Part shown: positions 11,366 through 22,200 of the stretch, in pieces
How the letters are laid out: every line of letters starts with the position of its first letter
Numbering within the stretch: the first letter of the stretch is position 1
Source of the DNA: Gaeumannomyces sp. JS-464
Lineage: Eukaryota > Ascomycota > Sordariomycetes > Magnaporthales > Magnaporthaceae
NCBI GenBank assembly: GCA_002197995.1
Contig: NGZR01000002.1
Location: 6,262,001 to 6,326,000, forward strand
DNA: 64,000 bases
Reading direction: 5' to 3'
Notes under the pieces: generated by a model
What the model saw: only the letters and a program-made list of their open reading frames with translations
What the model was told of the DNA's origin: nothing
Database searches by the model: none
Translations under genes and position numbers: made by a program

Positions 11366-12594
11366 CTACAGCTTCGACCCACCCGCTATCTTGGAGCTAT
11401 CATGCCTCTTTCCCTCATCATCTTGCTCCTCGACCGTCAGGTCGGGGAGCTTGGCGGGCATTATCCTTCGGGGACTGGCCCCTGGGACAACAGAGTATCC
11501 AGAGAAATTGGATACACCCCCATGGAGCCGAAGGAAATCCTCGTCAAGTGCCAGAAGCCCATTTACGATGGATGCAGGAGCCCTGAGGATGGCCAAGATA
11601 GCATCCGAGAAGATGGTCGGTTTTACTCAAGTCCTTGGCCTCATCAGGGTGTTCTTGAGTAAACCTCGCTGTGGCCGCCGACTCGATAGCCTGAGATAAC
11701 GACGGCGGCAAGAATATCTATGGTTAACGGAGATAAGATCTGTGCGGAGACGGGAAAGGAGAGGGTATACTGACAACAGCAGGCCATATACTCGTGATTG
11801 CCATATCGCAGAGACCCTCTCTTTGGAGATCCATGGCCAGGCCAATGGTAAGAACTGACATGGCCATCTTTCCCATGGCGTAGGCAGTTTTACCCCTGGC
11901 GAAGCGGCTGTAAATGGGTGGACTCACAACGACCAGACGCCCAGCTTTTCTCTCCTTCAGATAGGGCAGAGATGCCTGAACAACGCCGTACAGCCCTTCT
12001 GGGTTGACTTGCTGCATAAGCTGGAATCGTTTCATAGGGGTATCTTGGACCGCGGCCCACCATATAGCCCCCGAATTATAAATCACCACATCGACGCGAC
12101 CATATACCTGTGTGAAATCCACGGTTACCATCATGACTGCTCTTCCACCTCGCAACCGAGCAGGCTAGATGATGTTAACCATCTTCGCCCTACCTTGATT
12201 GTTCGATTAGCTGCTTGACAGAGCTGAAGTCCCTTGTGTCCACAGGGATGGCGGTTGCCTCGCCGCCGGCCTCCCTTATTTCCCTTTCCACTGTATTGAT
12301 CGTAGACTCGCGCGAGTTCGGATCTGGCGGGAACGGTGTGAGGGTTTTCGCGTCGCTAGTAGACTTGGCGGCCACGACGACTTTGCCAGATGCCATCAGG
12401 GATGAGTTAACTCATATCGGCGAGCACTCAAGATGAGTAGGACCCTCGCAATTCGCCCTGCACCTGCACGGATGCACTGTGTCGGGGTCCAAACCTTTGT
12501 ATTGGTTCCTCGCAAGGTCAATCGCAACTTGGCGCCCTATTCCCCTTGACGCCCCGACGACGACGGCCACTTTCATGTTTGTTGATGGTGTCAT
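11366..12594 (-). CDS. Short-chain dehydrogenase/reductase (SDR), HSDL2-like
   Basis: NAD(P)-dependent oxidoreductase of the SDR superfamily. The dinucleotide-binding GASRGIGR motif, the YNSG motif (NNAG equivalent), and the catalytic S...YxxxK region (VVVSPPIYSRFARGKTAYAMGKMAM) are all visible. It continues with WPAVAIESAAT and a C-terminal LRAPASIVNGLLALDEDFL segment as in HSDL2-type enzymes. Exons: 12594-12495, 12380-12194, about 12107-11775, and 11690-11366. Two problems remain. The phase at the exon 2/3 junction is off by one base with the best acceptor (CACACAG). One extra base in the AAAA run read from 11634-11631 breaks exon 4 between DLSK and PTIFSDA. With both bridged the protein is about 314 aa. 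The substrate is unknown. It is divergently paired with the GST-kappa gene, which suggests shared control. Confidence 0.78.
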
Positions 12595-13002
12595 GGGCAC
12601 AGTTTCCCCTGCGCCCTCTGGTGGGTGAACAATTCTTAACCCTGCACCGTCTGGAGGCCGGAAGTGAAAGCCCAGACGTTCCTGTTCACCATGCCGGCGC
12701 TACTTACAATTGAGATTAGTACGACCACCCATGCCCGCAAATGGAATACAATACGTATGCTGCACCGCCCAAATGTAATCACGTCACATGCTCTTACAGA
12801 CGGACACCTCGGGTCTCACGGTCCTGGTGTGGACCCACCTCAACCCAGGCTCCACGCCTTCTCCTCTGGCATCAGAGGCAACGGACGACATTACAATGAA
12901 GAGGCGCGCACCTGCTCCCGCATGAGCAAGACCCGACAACCAACAGCGTGCAAAGTGCCAAATACTACTCGAGGCCCGAAAGAAGGAACTAAACGAAGAA
13001 CA
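12595..13002. promoter_or_regulatory. Divergent promoter region, SDR / GST-kappa
   Basis: 408 bp between head-to-head start codons, short enough that the two detoxification-type genes may share elements. An ORF crossing it on the plus strand has no domain. I see no known binding motif with confidence. Confidence 0.5.
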
Positions 13003-14105
13003 ATGTCCAACGGTAAAATTGATTGTTACGTCGACATTGGTACGGAACTTCCACACGGGGACCTTCACTCCTTGCAGCCCTGGCTGACCTCGCTTCCACG
13101 AACCCGGTAGCCTCGTTCTACAGCTACATCGCCTTTGTAGACATTCTCAAGAACCAGGCTCTGCTCCAATCGCATGGTGTTGATGTAGAGTAAGTTTGGG
13201 ATTGGCTTCGCGCGAGCTATGCATCCTCGTGCTTTCTAGAGGCGGAGGCAGGGAGGCCGTGTTTGCCATGGTCTTGTTTGTTCATCAGACCCCAAACTCG
13301 CAGATTCATCCCCGTCTTGATTGGCGGCATCAACTCCAAGTCCGGAAACAAACCGCCCTGGACGCTCCCCGCGAAAGCCCAATATGCCCCCTTCGATGCG
13401 ATGCGGGCGGCCGAAAGGGTGGGGAAAACCGGCATCACCATGCCTGAGGATCTCATGTCGAGGAGCCTGACCGTTCTTGTAAGACCCGGTTGTCTTTGCC
13501 TTTTCACAGCGCGGCTCCGAGGTGGGTCACGGCCTCTCGCTAACCACGATGGGGAACCGGTCCTGGGTTATACAGCCGATGCGGGCGCTTCTTTTCATCA
13601 AGGCGAGCTACCCCCGCGAAACCTTCGAAACAGTGCTGCATTATATATTCCACAGTTTCTGGACTCCTCGCACCGCGACGTGGCTGCGAAAGAGGTTTTC
13701 CAGGAGGTCCTGGCTGAAGTCCCTTCCGTTTTCCCCGAGTCCAGTCAACAAGGCCGCTCTTCCAAGCCCCTGTTTGGACCGAGCGATAGGGAGAAGATAC
13801 TCGAGGCCGCCGCCTCGCCCGAGTACAAGGACGCACTGAAGAGAACTACCGACGACGCTGTGGGCAAAGGCGCCTTTGGTGCTCCTTGGCTCTGGGTCAG
13901 AAATAGGCTGGGGCAGGAAGAACCCTTTTTCGGGAGTGACAGGTACCTAAGTCTCTGCCCGCCCTGCCGCACATCGTGATTCAGTTTCAGGGGTTGACGT
14001 TCTTGAAGATCGCATTTTGTCTACAGGTTCCTTGGCCTCCCCTACGAGGACATCAAACTACTGCCTCCGTCCGCCAGCGATCCAGCCAGCCGCCATAAGC
14101 TTTGA
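13003..14105 (+). CDS. Kappa-class glutathione S-transferase / DsbA-like oxidoreductase
   Basis: Thioredoxin-fold protein of the DsbA/GST-kappa (2-hydroxychromene-2-carboxylate isomerase) family; kappa GSTs act in mitochondria or peroxisomes on glutathione conjugates. Exons: 13003-13039, 13111-13189, 13304-13478, 13576-13942, 14027-14105. Splicing rebuilds DIASFYSYIAF, in which serine rather than CxxC occupies the active site as in GSTK1. It also rebuilds SGNKPPWTLPAKAQY (the glutathione-site SGNKPP), GKGAFGAPWLW with its cis-proline region, and FFGSDR. Exon 4 loses frame by one missing base near 13669, between FHSFWTP and HRDVAAKEVF. Corrected length is 245 aa, the usual family size. The 37-nt first exon and the first splice (G/CC, alanine) were chosen because they alone join the conserved strand. 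The exact substrate cannot be inferred. Confidence 0.85.
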
Positions 14106-14855
14106 GCTGATGGGAGGCGGGGATTTACGTCTTGAACTGGGGAGGAGCAGATCGGTCTCAAGGTAAAACCCGATACCAGAGCAGCCGTGCAGCCATTGAC
14201 AGATAAACATGGAAGCTGAAGGGTACGTTGCTTCGCAGATTTTCGTATACTTCCTCAAAGGTAGGCAGATGTAGTTCAGAGAAACACATGCTAGATGCGT
14301 TTATAAAGGAAAGTGACGCGCATAAAAATACTCATCCCACACGCTACTATGTAAAAACTGCCAGTGTGCGACCAATACAGAGTGCCTAGACTCTCAACTT
14401 TGTGATTGCTACTAGGTACTGACCACCTGACCTAGGCACCCGAGGTTGAACGAAGTCCGTGCCCTCGTGACGTCTGGCCCCTCCCCCACCAGTGTCCAGA
14501 AAGCGCGCGCCAAAGACGGGACGACCTTACCAGAGACGATGTGGTCACGTGGGAAGGGTTGACGCCCTCGAGGAAAACCTGCCCCACTTCTGGCAGTCCG
14601 TCCCCTACCTCTTCAAGTCGCATCTCGCTTTCGAAGTTCCTCCCCAAACGATCTCAATCACCAACACAATCTCATCAACGAACAGGTACGTAAATACCCA
14701 GCAACATCGCGCGCACGCCGGCGGTGCTTGCATAACTCCATTGCCACACGGAGAGCATGCGCTTCGCTTCCCTATCCTGATTTGCGAGCTACTCCTCGCG
14801 CCGCGCCCGCATCTCGTCGCTAACAGGACCACTCCCACAGCACTCCTCGTTCAAG
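14106..14855. promoter_or_regulatory. Promoter and 5' leader of the eL41 gene
   Basis: The 750 bp between the GST-kappa stop and the eL41 start contain no protein-coding signal. The 3' part is a leader with a probable non-coding intron at 14686-14826 (GTACGT donor, CGCTAAC branch directly before the terminal AG). Leader introns are common in fungal ribosomal-protein genes. A TAGG-rich patch lies at about 14385-14440. Confidence 0.55.
14686..14826 (+). other. Putative 5'-UTR intron of the eL41 gene
   Basis: The donor AACAG/GTACGTAA and acceptor CGCTAACAG/GACC flank 141 nt that end 29 nt before the start codon. Both sites match the consensus of the coding introns in this window. Transcript data would be needed to confirm it. 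Confidence 0.55.
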
Positions 14856-15060
14856 ATGAGAGCCAAGTGGAGAAAGAAGCGAGTTCGACGCCTCAAGCGC
14901 AAGAGAAGAAAGATGAGAGCCCGGTCGTAAGTCCTCGTCGCCCTGCTTTTTGCTTGATCCTCGCATCTCCCCTCCCCCTCTTCTCCCCGCACTTCGTCGA
15001 TCGCTCGCATGACTTCGCATATAGACCTGACCATTTGCTGCTCCAATATCCAGCAAATAA
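14856..15060 (+). CDS. RPL41: Ribosomal protein eL41
   Basis: Smallest ribosomal protein, an arginine/lysine-rich helix at the intersubunit bridge of the cytosolic ribosome. Exon 1 (14856-14926) begins MRAKWRKKRVRRLKRKR and continues to the invariant KMRAR. An intron at 14927-15053 (GTAAGT...TCCAG) splits the serine codon (TC/C). Exon 2 (15054-15060) is only 7 nt: the last base of serine, AAA and TAA. The product is 25 aa, the universal length. The gene is too short for ordinary ORF finding and is easily missed. A second intron probably lies in the leader. Confidence 0.95.
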
Positions 15061-15933
15061 ACAAGCCACCAAGCACGCTCAACCACTCCAGCTAGAATAG
15101 CGCAGAGCACAACAGCTATCGTCGACTCTGGCAACGACACCAAGTTCATACCTACCCACGCAGAACATGGCTTGGACATTCACCAATCGATCACATCAAT
15201 TCCTACAGTGGATGGAACAGGAGGACTGATGGATGGCACTTGAAAGAGAGGCTTTGTCAAGGCTGGACCCGTCAATCGGTGGTTTGAGTAGCACCTGGAG
15301 GCGTGTTTGAGGGCCAACATGCGCAGTGGGGTTCTACAGGTTGCACCCTGCATGAGCAAACAGTATGAACCTATGACGCCATAGTTGAATGAACAAGAAA
15401 GAAAAAAAAAGGTGGACGCAAGTCCTGCCCTCCCACACATCATTGAACTGCCCCTTCCTGGCTGTGATAAACCCCCTCTTTGATATTTCAAGACACCCGC
15501 AATGCTAGTCAAAGGCGAGAGCTGAGGCGGGTGGGTGAAGTCTCGTCAAGAGGTTGCTGGGCCCATTTGCGGCATTCGGATGGGCTTTGTGTTCGTGAGC
15601 TCGTGCGCTGCTGCAGGAAGCTCCTCCATGCATAGGTACAGTGTAAATGATGAGACTGCCTGGCAGCCCCATCTTCAGTGAAGGACAGTGGGGAAGCCCC
15701 ACCGTCAATTGCGACCAAGCTCCTGGGAGGACGGAGGCGGTGGAGGTGGCTCTGGCGGCAGAATAAAAAAAAAATTCTTTGACAAACTGGTCGACTTTGG
15801 CAAAGCAGAAACCCAAGGCTCTGGCTACCCGGCACGTATAATGTTTTACAATTGAAGCCTTCTCTCGAAGCCATTCCTCCAACTTATTGCCCCTGGCCAC
15901 TTGTTTGCCTCAGGGAGCTGCGCGCCGCAAACC
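15061..15933. other. Intergenic: eL41 3' side and RPA49 promoter
   Basis: About 870 bp. A 131-codon open frame on the minus strand (15505-15900) shows no domain or family resemblance and contains an FFF-rich patch read from an A-run, so I do not call it. No other structure was recognised. Confidence 0.55.
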
Positions 15934-17413
15934 ATGTCTGAAAGGAAGAGGAAGCGGGCGGACGAGCCAGCCCAGAAGACGAAGAAGGTCGCCACGGAAA
16001 AGTCACGCGCGGAGTCCAACCCGCATGACATTAGAGTATCTTCGCTGATTAGGCCAAAGAATTTCCCGCCGGTCATAGGTATTGTCTCTCCAAACCCTGA
16101 TTGGGGGACCTAACGCCTATGAGAAGTGTAAACCACTAACCCAGCTAAACGTATCCATCTAGCGACAACGCCGGGGCTGTGCCTACCCTCTTCGCTCCAG
16201 TTCCAGCCGTACAGCAAAGCGCGCGGCACCGGGGGAAAGAGGAGGAAGTCAGATCCTGCCGACCTGCTCCTGTACTCGTCCGGCCACAAGACTCTCAACT
16301 ATACTGGTCGTGAAGATCAGTCCAAAGATGGGGATGGCCTCCTGCGACACTACATCGGCATGTTCGATCCCAAGACTGGGGAGCTTGAGGTGGTCGAGGC
16401 GAGGAAGGTGACTGTTCGAGGCTCTGTCCGAGCCCAAAAGGCATCAGCCGAGGCCATGGGCAAGCAGGGAGAACAGGTAAGCGCAACGCCGCCCCCGCGC
16501 TCATGGCAGCAGTGCAGTGGCGGGGCTGGTTTCGGGGTCGAATTCCTGCTAATGCACTTTTTTTCAGGCGACTACGGATCTTCGGACAGAGCTTGGCCAG
16601 GCGTTCGGAACCAAAAAGGCGAAGAAGGCACTCGTTGCCCGGGTGGAGAATGCCATCACTCCCAGAAACAAGGACGCTGCTTCAGGTGCCGATGCCAGCG
16701 AGGCCGCTCTGATGGCGTCAATACGAGAGGCCGCGGCAAGCATGCCGACTAGGGAAGACCTGCAGGCCGCAGTTGACGGGGCGAAGCCGGTGCCCAAAGG
16801 CAACTATGACGCAGCTGAGATCCAGGACGTCTATGACCCTGAGCAGATCATCGGGCTGGATGTGCTCAATTCCATCCCCGTCCGGGACTGGCAGGAGGCT
16901 GTCAAAAACAACGAAGCCGTCCAGGCGTTCTCCAAGTTTGTGGTCAACCGAGTCCGCCGAGTCGGTGAGCACGAGGAGTCACTCAAGAGGCTGCGGATCT
17001 TGCGGTACCTATACTTTCTGATGCTCTTGCTCCTGCATACCAAGTCTGGCAAGCGTGGGGTGAGAAAGCTGCCTCCGAGAGACAAGCTCAGAACCGACTT
17101 GAAGCCTGCTCCAGATGTTGTTCTCGACAGCCTCAGGAGGAAGTTCTCTGACAATGGCGAGATGCGGAAACCCCACATCGACCTTCTTATGACGACCTGC
17201 TGCGTGCTCGCGTGCATCATTGACAGCTTTGAGCTCGATACGCAGGAGCTCAGGGATGACTTGAGGCTGGAGCAGAAGCAGCTGGACCAGTACTTCCGCG
17301 AGGTTGGAGCGAGAACGAAGCCCCTGAAATCCGGAGAAAGGCAGACAACCATCGTGAAATTGATACTGCCCCTCGACTTTCCAAGGTTGAGAATGCAGAG
17401 GAGGAAAAATTAG
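15934..17413 (+). CDS. RPA49: RNA polymerase I subunit RPA49
   Basis: Pol I-specific subunit that forms, with RPA34.5, a TFIIF/TFIIE-like module supporting rDNA initiation and elongation in the nucleolus. Exons: 15934-16078, 16163-16476, 16568-17413; 434 aa, clean frame. The N-terminal dimerisation domain shows TTPGLCLPSSLQFQPYS, then the LLLYSSGHKTLNYTGRE strand pair and the HYIGMFDPKTGELEVVEA segment. The C-terminal tandem winged-helix half includes DVLNSIPVRDWQEAV, VNRVRRV and the HIDLLMTTCCVLACIIDSFELD block. The start at 15934 follows an in-frame stop-free leader but matches the family's basic N-terminus (MSERKRKRAD). Both introns have standard sites. Its rRNA-transcription role complements the ribosome-biogenesis genes nearby. 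Confidence 0.93.
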
Positions 17414-19236
17414 TCATGGCATCTACGCCATTGACACCACGAGCAGGCAATCATTTCATCGGTAGGCTCTCGGAGGGATGCTCTCTTAGACACTTGCCTG
17501 CCAAACCATGTACCTTATCTGTATCGAGCTAGCAAAGCAGGGGCGCTGTGGCCCCTAGAAACAAGCATTGGACCAGCCGGAGCCGATCGCTTCGAGGCTT
17601 CCCAATCTCGATTGGCTGGCTGGACCCTGTATCTTCAAGACACGGACATTTGTAAACGGTGACCTGTACACTCTGCTTTTGGCTTCCTATTATCCATGTC
17701 ACCTGCCTAAGCTAGCACAACCACCAGACTCGGGGTTTGCCAGCACCAGGGGATGATGGACGGGTCTTGGCCCGAAACGCCATGGGGACGGGGCTAAGAC
17801 GAGGTATCCACGGCAGCCAAATAAAATCTGCAGTTCCGATGACGCTAATTGCAGGAACTTATCCTGCAGGTCTTTTTACCTGTTTCCTGTATCCTTTCCG
17901 GTTTCCGATGTCCATTTCCGTTTTATTTTTATTTTGTTTTTATATATATATTTTGTACATCTTTTCTCATTTCTTATAATCTTTCCTATTTTTGCAGTTT
18001 ATGTTTATACGGGCTGCGAGCTTTTATTTGGGGAACGTAGTATCATCGTATGTGGTATCAGCTAGGCAGTCACCCCTACCAACTCCCTGTCTACCTACCT
18101 GCCCACCTGTGTACCTAGGTAGGTAGGCAGGTAGGTAGGTAGGTAGGTACCTATGTAATAATGTAAGGTCAAGCACCTGCCGCGTAGGTGGCTTAGGTTG
18201 ACAGCTGTCCGATCCACCCAAGCGTGGGCGGGCGCAAACCCGCATCGGCCCCATAACGCTGGATACCGACCGCCATGGCTCTTACCTTACATGTGGGCTG
18301 ACCGGCGGCTTCGGTAGGGCTGAGCCGAACCCAACCCCCTGACCGGGCCGTTGCAAAAGCCAAGGGTTTTGTTTTGCGACCGGCGTCACTGTCGGACCCG
18401 GGGAAATCCAACTGACAATATCTTGTTGGACATCTTCTGGCAAGCGGGAAACTGGATCACGACCTGCGCGATCAATGTCTTGGCGGGTGTCTTCCATGGG
18501 TTAGTAGGTCTGTACCTAACTAGGTAGGTATATACCTAGATAGGGGTGTGCATTTTCTGAATAGCTCTACCTGGAGGTCAAGTTGGGCAATGTGGGTTCG
18601 CGATAATGTCTTTTTGAATCCTGGATGATCTTCTCCCGGGTTCCCGGCTACCTATGTCGCACGTAACGTCGCGTTGGTGGGGAGGGCGCTTGGGCCCCAC
18701 TGCTGAGGAGCTACCGCGAGTGTGGATGCTGGTCCTGCATGGGGATTGGAGGCGGGTGGAGACTCTGTGTGGCTGGCGCGAACGCGACAAGACCTCTTGG
18801 ATTTTTCGCTCTCTCGATTCACGTCGCCGGACAGCTCGGAGCACGCACTGCACATCTTCGTTCGCTGCGCTCCCCCCGTCAAATCCGATTTTTTTAGATT
18901 CAGCGCGCGCTTGGTTGCACATTAACATTCTTCGATTGCTCGCTCATTGATAATCACACCGCCACCAAAACCCTTATTCCAGGGAGCTTCTTGGTGCTGC
19001 TTCTTCCAGGAAGCGGCTCGAGGGCCTGTGCAGGAGCCCATCATATTGCGCCGTCGGAGAGCGCATCACAACATTGAGCTTCGCTCAAAGACATTGCATG
19101 CCATGCCTGTGTACTACCGTCGCCGCCTCTGATACCGCTGCCGCCGAACCCGCCTGCCTATTACGAATCCGCTAGGCTCTGACTGCGCCGCCGTGACTGC
19201 GCCCACTCTCAATTCAATTAACGGAAGCACGACACG
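17414..19236. other. Long intergenic region with TAGG-type repeats
   Basis: 1.8 kb without a supportable gene, downstream of RPA49 and upstream of YTA7. It contains an AT-rich patch (about 17915-18000, T/A-rich with TATATATA) and the TAGG/CCTA inverted repeat listed separately. A second TACCTAACTAGGTAGGTA patch lies at about 18510-18545. The last few hundred bases are pyrimidine-rich and probably hold the YTA7 leader. Confidence 0.65.
18091..18150. repeat. Imperfect inverted repeat of CTAC/GTAG units around CCTAGG
   Basis: The left arm (about 18091-18116) is built of CTACCTAC and ACCTG units; the right arm (about 18117-18142) is their near-complement, made of AGGTAGGTAGGCAGGTAGG units. The arms meet at the palindrome CCTAGG (18114-18119). 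The right arm is also a tandem run of GGTA. Such a sequence can fold into a hairpin or slip during replication. Confidence 0.8.
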
Positions 19237-22200
19237 ATGCCTGCCAAGCGCAAACGGGACATCCTTGATTTCGACGTCAACAAGTCCGACTCGGACGACG
19301 AAAACTTCGAGCCCGGTCTCGAAAGGGAGGAAAAGCCTCGCCGCGGTGCCGGCAAACGATCACGCTCTACCAAGGGAAGGGCTCCCGGGAGGCGACGAGA
19401 TCGGTACGGTGGCTCCGACATTGACGACGACGACGACGACATCATCGAGGATAGTGAACCCGATTACATGGATGACGACGACGACGAGGATGACGAGGAC
19501 GTGCCCGTAAACGCAACAGGGCGCCGTATGAGGAAGGTCGCGGCTCAGCAGCACAACTACAAGGAGACCAGCGAGGAGGAAGAGACCGACACACCTCCAG
19601 AGGACGAGGACGAGGACGACGACGTACTCGCTCACAAAAAGAAAAAACAAAACAAACGTGCATCGAGACCGTCAAGAATTGTCACTCTAAAGACTGACCC
19701 CAAGAATTTGCGGAGCGCTAGAGCCCAGAATATGGAGCCTCCCACGCCGGGGGTCTCGACGCGGCGGACGCGTGCACGCACAGAGGAAGCCGAAGAGTTT
19801 GTCGAGCTTACCGCTTCTGGCAAACACGCTCAGTCCACCAGGGCAGCCACGAGGAGTAAGAGCCCCGAGGCTTTCTCTCGTGCTGCTAGGGCCACCAAGG
19901 GCGTGAAAGGGCTCAAGAAACTCCCGCCCCCCATTGAGGAAGTCACCCAGGAAAGCAGCGTACCAGATCCGCCCCAGCCGGAGGAGCTCACACCCAGGCC
20001 TGAGGGTGAATCCGCTGGTGACGAGGGCGGCCAGCCCGGTGTGGACTCTGTCCAGGACTCGGGAGTTGAGACGGCGGGCGGGGGAAGTGGTTCGGGTGAC
20101 GCAGATGCGGTTCGGGGCTCTGGAGACGAAGCCGAGGACGTCATGGAATCAGCAGAAGCAACAGAGGAAGCAGCAGCGGCGGCCGTTGAGGAAGATGACG
20201 ACGACGACGACGACGCACCCGTCACACGGCGCACAAGGGCCTCAAGGGCCGCCAACGTTGCCCGCGAGGCGGACGAGGAGGCTGAAGAGACAAGCGAGAA
20301 CGCGGCGCCGGGGAGACGGCTGACGCGGCGTGCTCTGCGCCGGAAAAAGTCGACGCAGGAGCCCAGTAGCGATTTCGACCCGGGCGAGGAGGACGAATCA
20401 GGCGAGGGCGAAGGGTCGGCCTGGGATGCGTCATCGCGCAAAGGTCGGCAAGCCCGTGCGGAGCCACAAGACGACGGCGACGAGGATTACTCAGGCCAGC
20501 CGTCACGTGGACGGCGGACGTCGCAAGCCAAGAGGACCAAGAAGCGCGTGGGCAAGGACTCAGGGGACGAGGAGGTGGAGCTGAACCAAGACGAGATGCT
20601 CGAAGAGCTGGAGGAACTTAGGCAGAGCTCCAGGTCTCGGCGGCGTCGGCGTTCGCCATCGATAGCGTACGAGCAGCCTCTGCCAAAGAGGCGACGTGTA
20701 GCGGTGGACTACTCCATCAAGCCCCTGGACCAGCTCATGGACCAGGAGGAGGAGGAAGATGCGGCACCCACGCCAGCGAAAGGGCGACGTGGAGGACGAG
20801 CCGGGGCCAGTACTACGTGGCAGCGCAGCTTTGCAGCGACGTATGGCCCATTCGGAGGCGGTGGCGGAGCGGGGTCGCTCCTGGGCGGACCCTGGGGCAC
20901 GGGAGCGACGGGCGGGGTGGAGGAGGACAGCAGCGACGACGAGGCAGCAGCGGTGGCTCGTGCCGGAGTCGGGGGCGCGGTGGGTATGACACCGACAACG
21001 GCAACGGCACCAAGCTTCGGGCAGGCCGCGGGCGGGCTGGATGGCGTGGGCGGAGTGACGGCAACGCCGAACCTGGGCAAGGTTAAGAACCAAAAGGCGT
21101 TTGCGGACGCGGACCCGCTCGGGGTCGACCTCACGGTGGATTTCAGCAAGGTGGGCGGGCTGCAGGGCCACATCGACCAGCTGAAGGAGATGATCATGCT
21201 GCCGCTGCTGTACCCGGAGCTGTTCCTCAAGTACAAGGTGACGCCGCCGCGCGGAGTGCTGTTCCATGGCCCGCCGGGCACGGGAAAGACGCTGCTGGCG
21301 CGGGCGCTCTCCAACGCGGTGGGCATCGGCGGGCGCAAGATCACCTTCTACATGCGCAAGGGCGCTGACGCGCTGAGCAAGTGGGTGGGTGAGGCGGAGA
21401 AGCAGCTGCGGCTGCTCTTCGAGGAGGCGCGCCGCACGCAGCCCAGTATCATCTTCTTCGACGAGATCGACGGCTTGGCACCGGTGCGCTCTAGCAAGCA
21501 GGAGCAGATCCATGCCAGCATCGTGTCGACGCTGCTGGCGCTGATGGACGGCATGGACGGGCGCGGCCAGGTCATCGTCATCGGCGCCACCAACAGGCCC
21601 GACAGCGTGGACCCGGCGCTGCGGCGGCCTGGCCGCTTCGACCGCGAGTTCTACTTCCCACTACCCGACCTCGAGGGCCGGCGCGCCATCCTCGACATTC
21701 ACACCAAGGACTGGGGCCTGTCACCCGAGTTCCGCGACACTCTGGCGCGGCGCACCAAGGGGTATGGCGGTGCTGACTTGCGTGCGCTGTGCACTGAGGC
21801 GGCTCTCAACTCGATCCAGCGCACGTACCCGCAGATCTACTCGTCGACCGAGAAGCTTGTCGTCGACCCAGAACGCATCGCCGTGCATGCCACCGACTTC
21901 ATCATCTCCATCAATAAGATGGTGCCGTCGTCAGAGCGGTCAGCGTCGTCAGCCGCCGCGCCATTGCCGCCTAGCGTCGAGCCCCTGCTCCGCCAGCAGC
22001 TGGCGGCCCTCACGCGTACGCTGGATCAAATCCTGCCGCGGAAGAAGAAGATCACGGCGCTGGAAGAGGCCATGTTCGAGCCGTACGAGGATGACGATGA
22101 CGGATTCGGACGCGAGAATCTGGGCCAGGAGCTGGACCGCCTGCGCATCTTCAGGCCGCGGCTCCTCGTGTCGGGCCTGCCGGGCATGGGTCAGGAGTAT

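Noticed and set aside
11366..11690. Treating the GTAAAA at about 11635 as an intron donor in the dehydrogenase gene
   Set aside because: The would-be intron removes conserved coding sequence (FSDAILAIL), so a one-base slip in the A-run explains the frame change better.
12664..13110. Plus-strand open frame covering the SDR/GST promoter
   Set aside because: Its only conserved part is the first exon of the GST-kappa gene; upstream residues are not protein-like, and the ATG at 13003 fits the family.
15505..15900. 131-codon minus-strand open frame between eL41 and RPA49
   Set aside because: No homology signal, no domain, and an FFF patch from an A-run; chance open frames of this size are common here.
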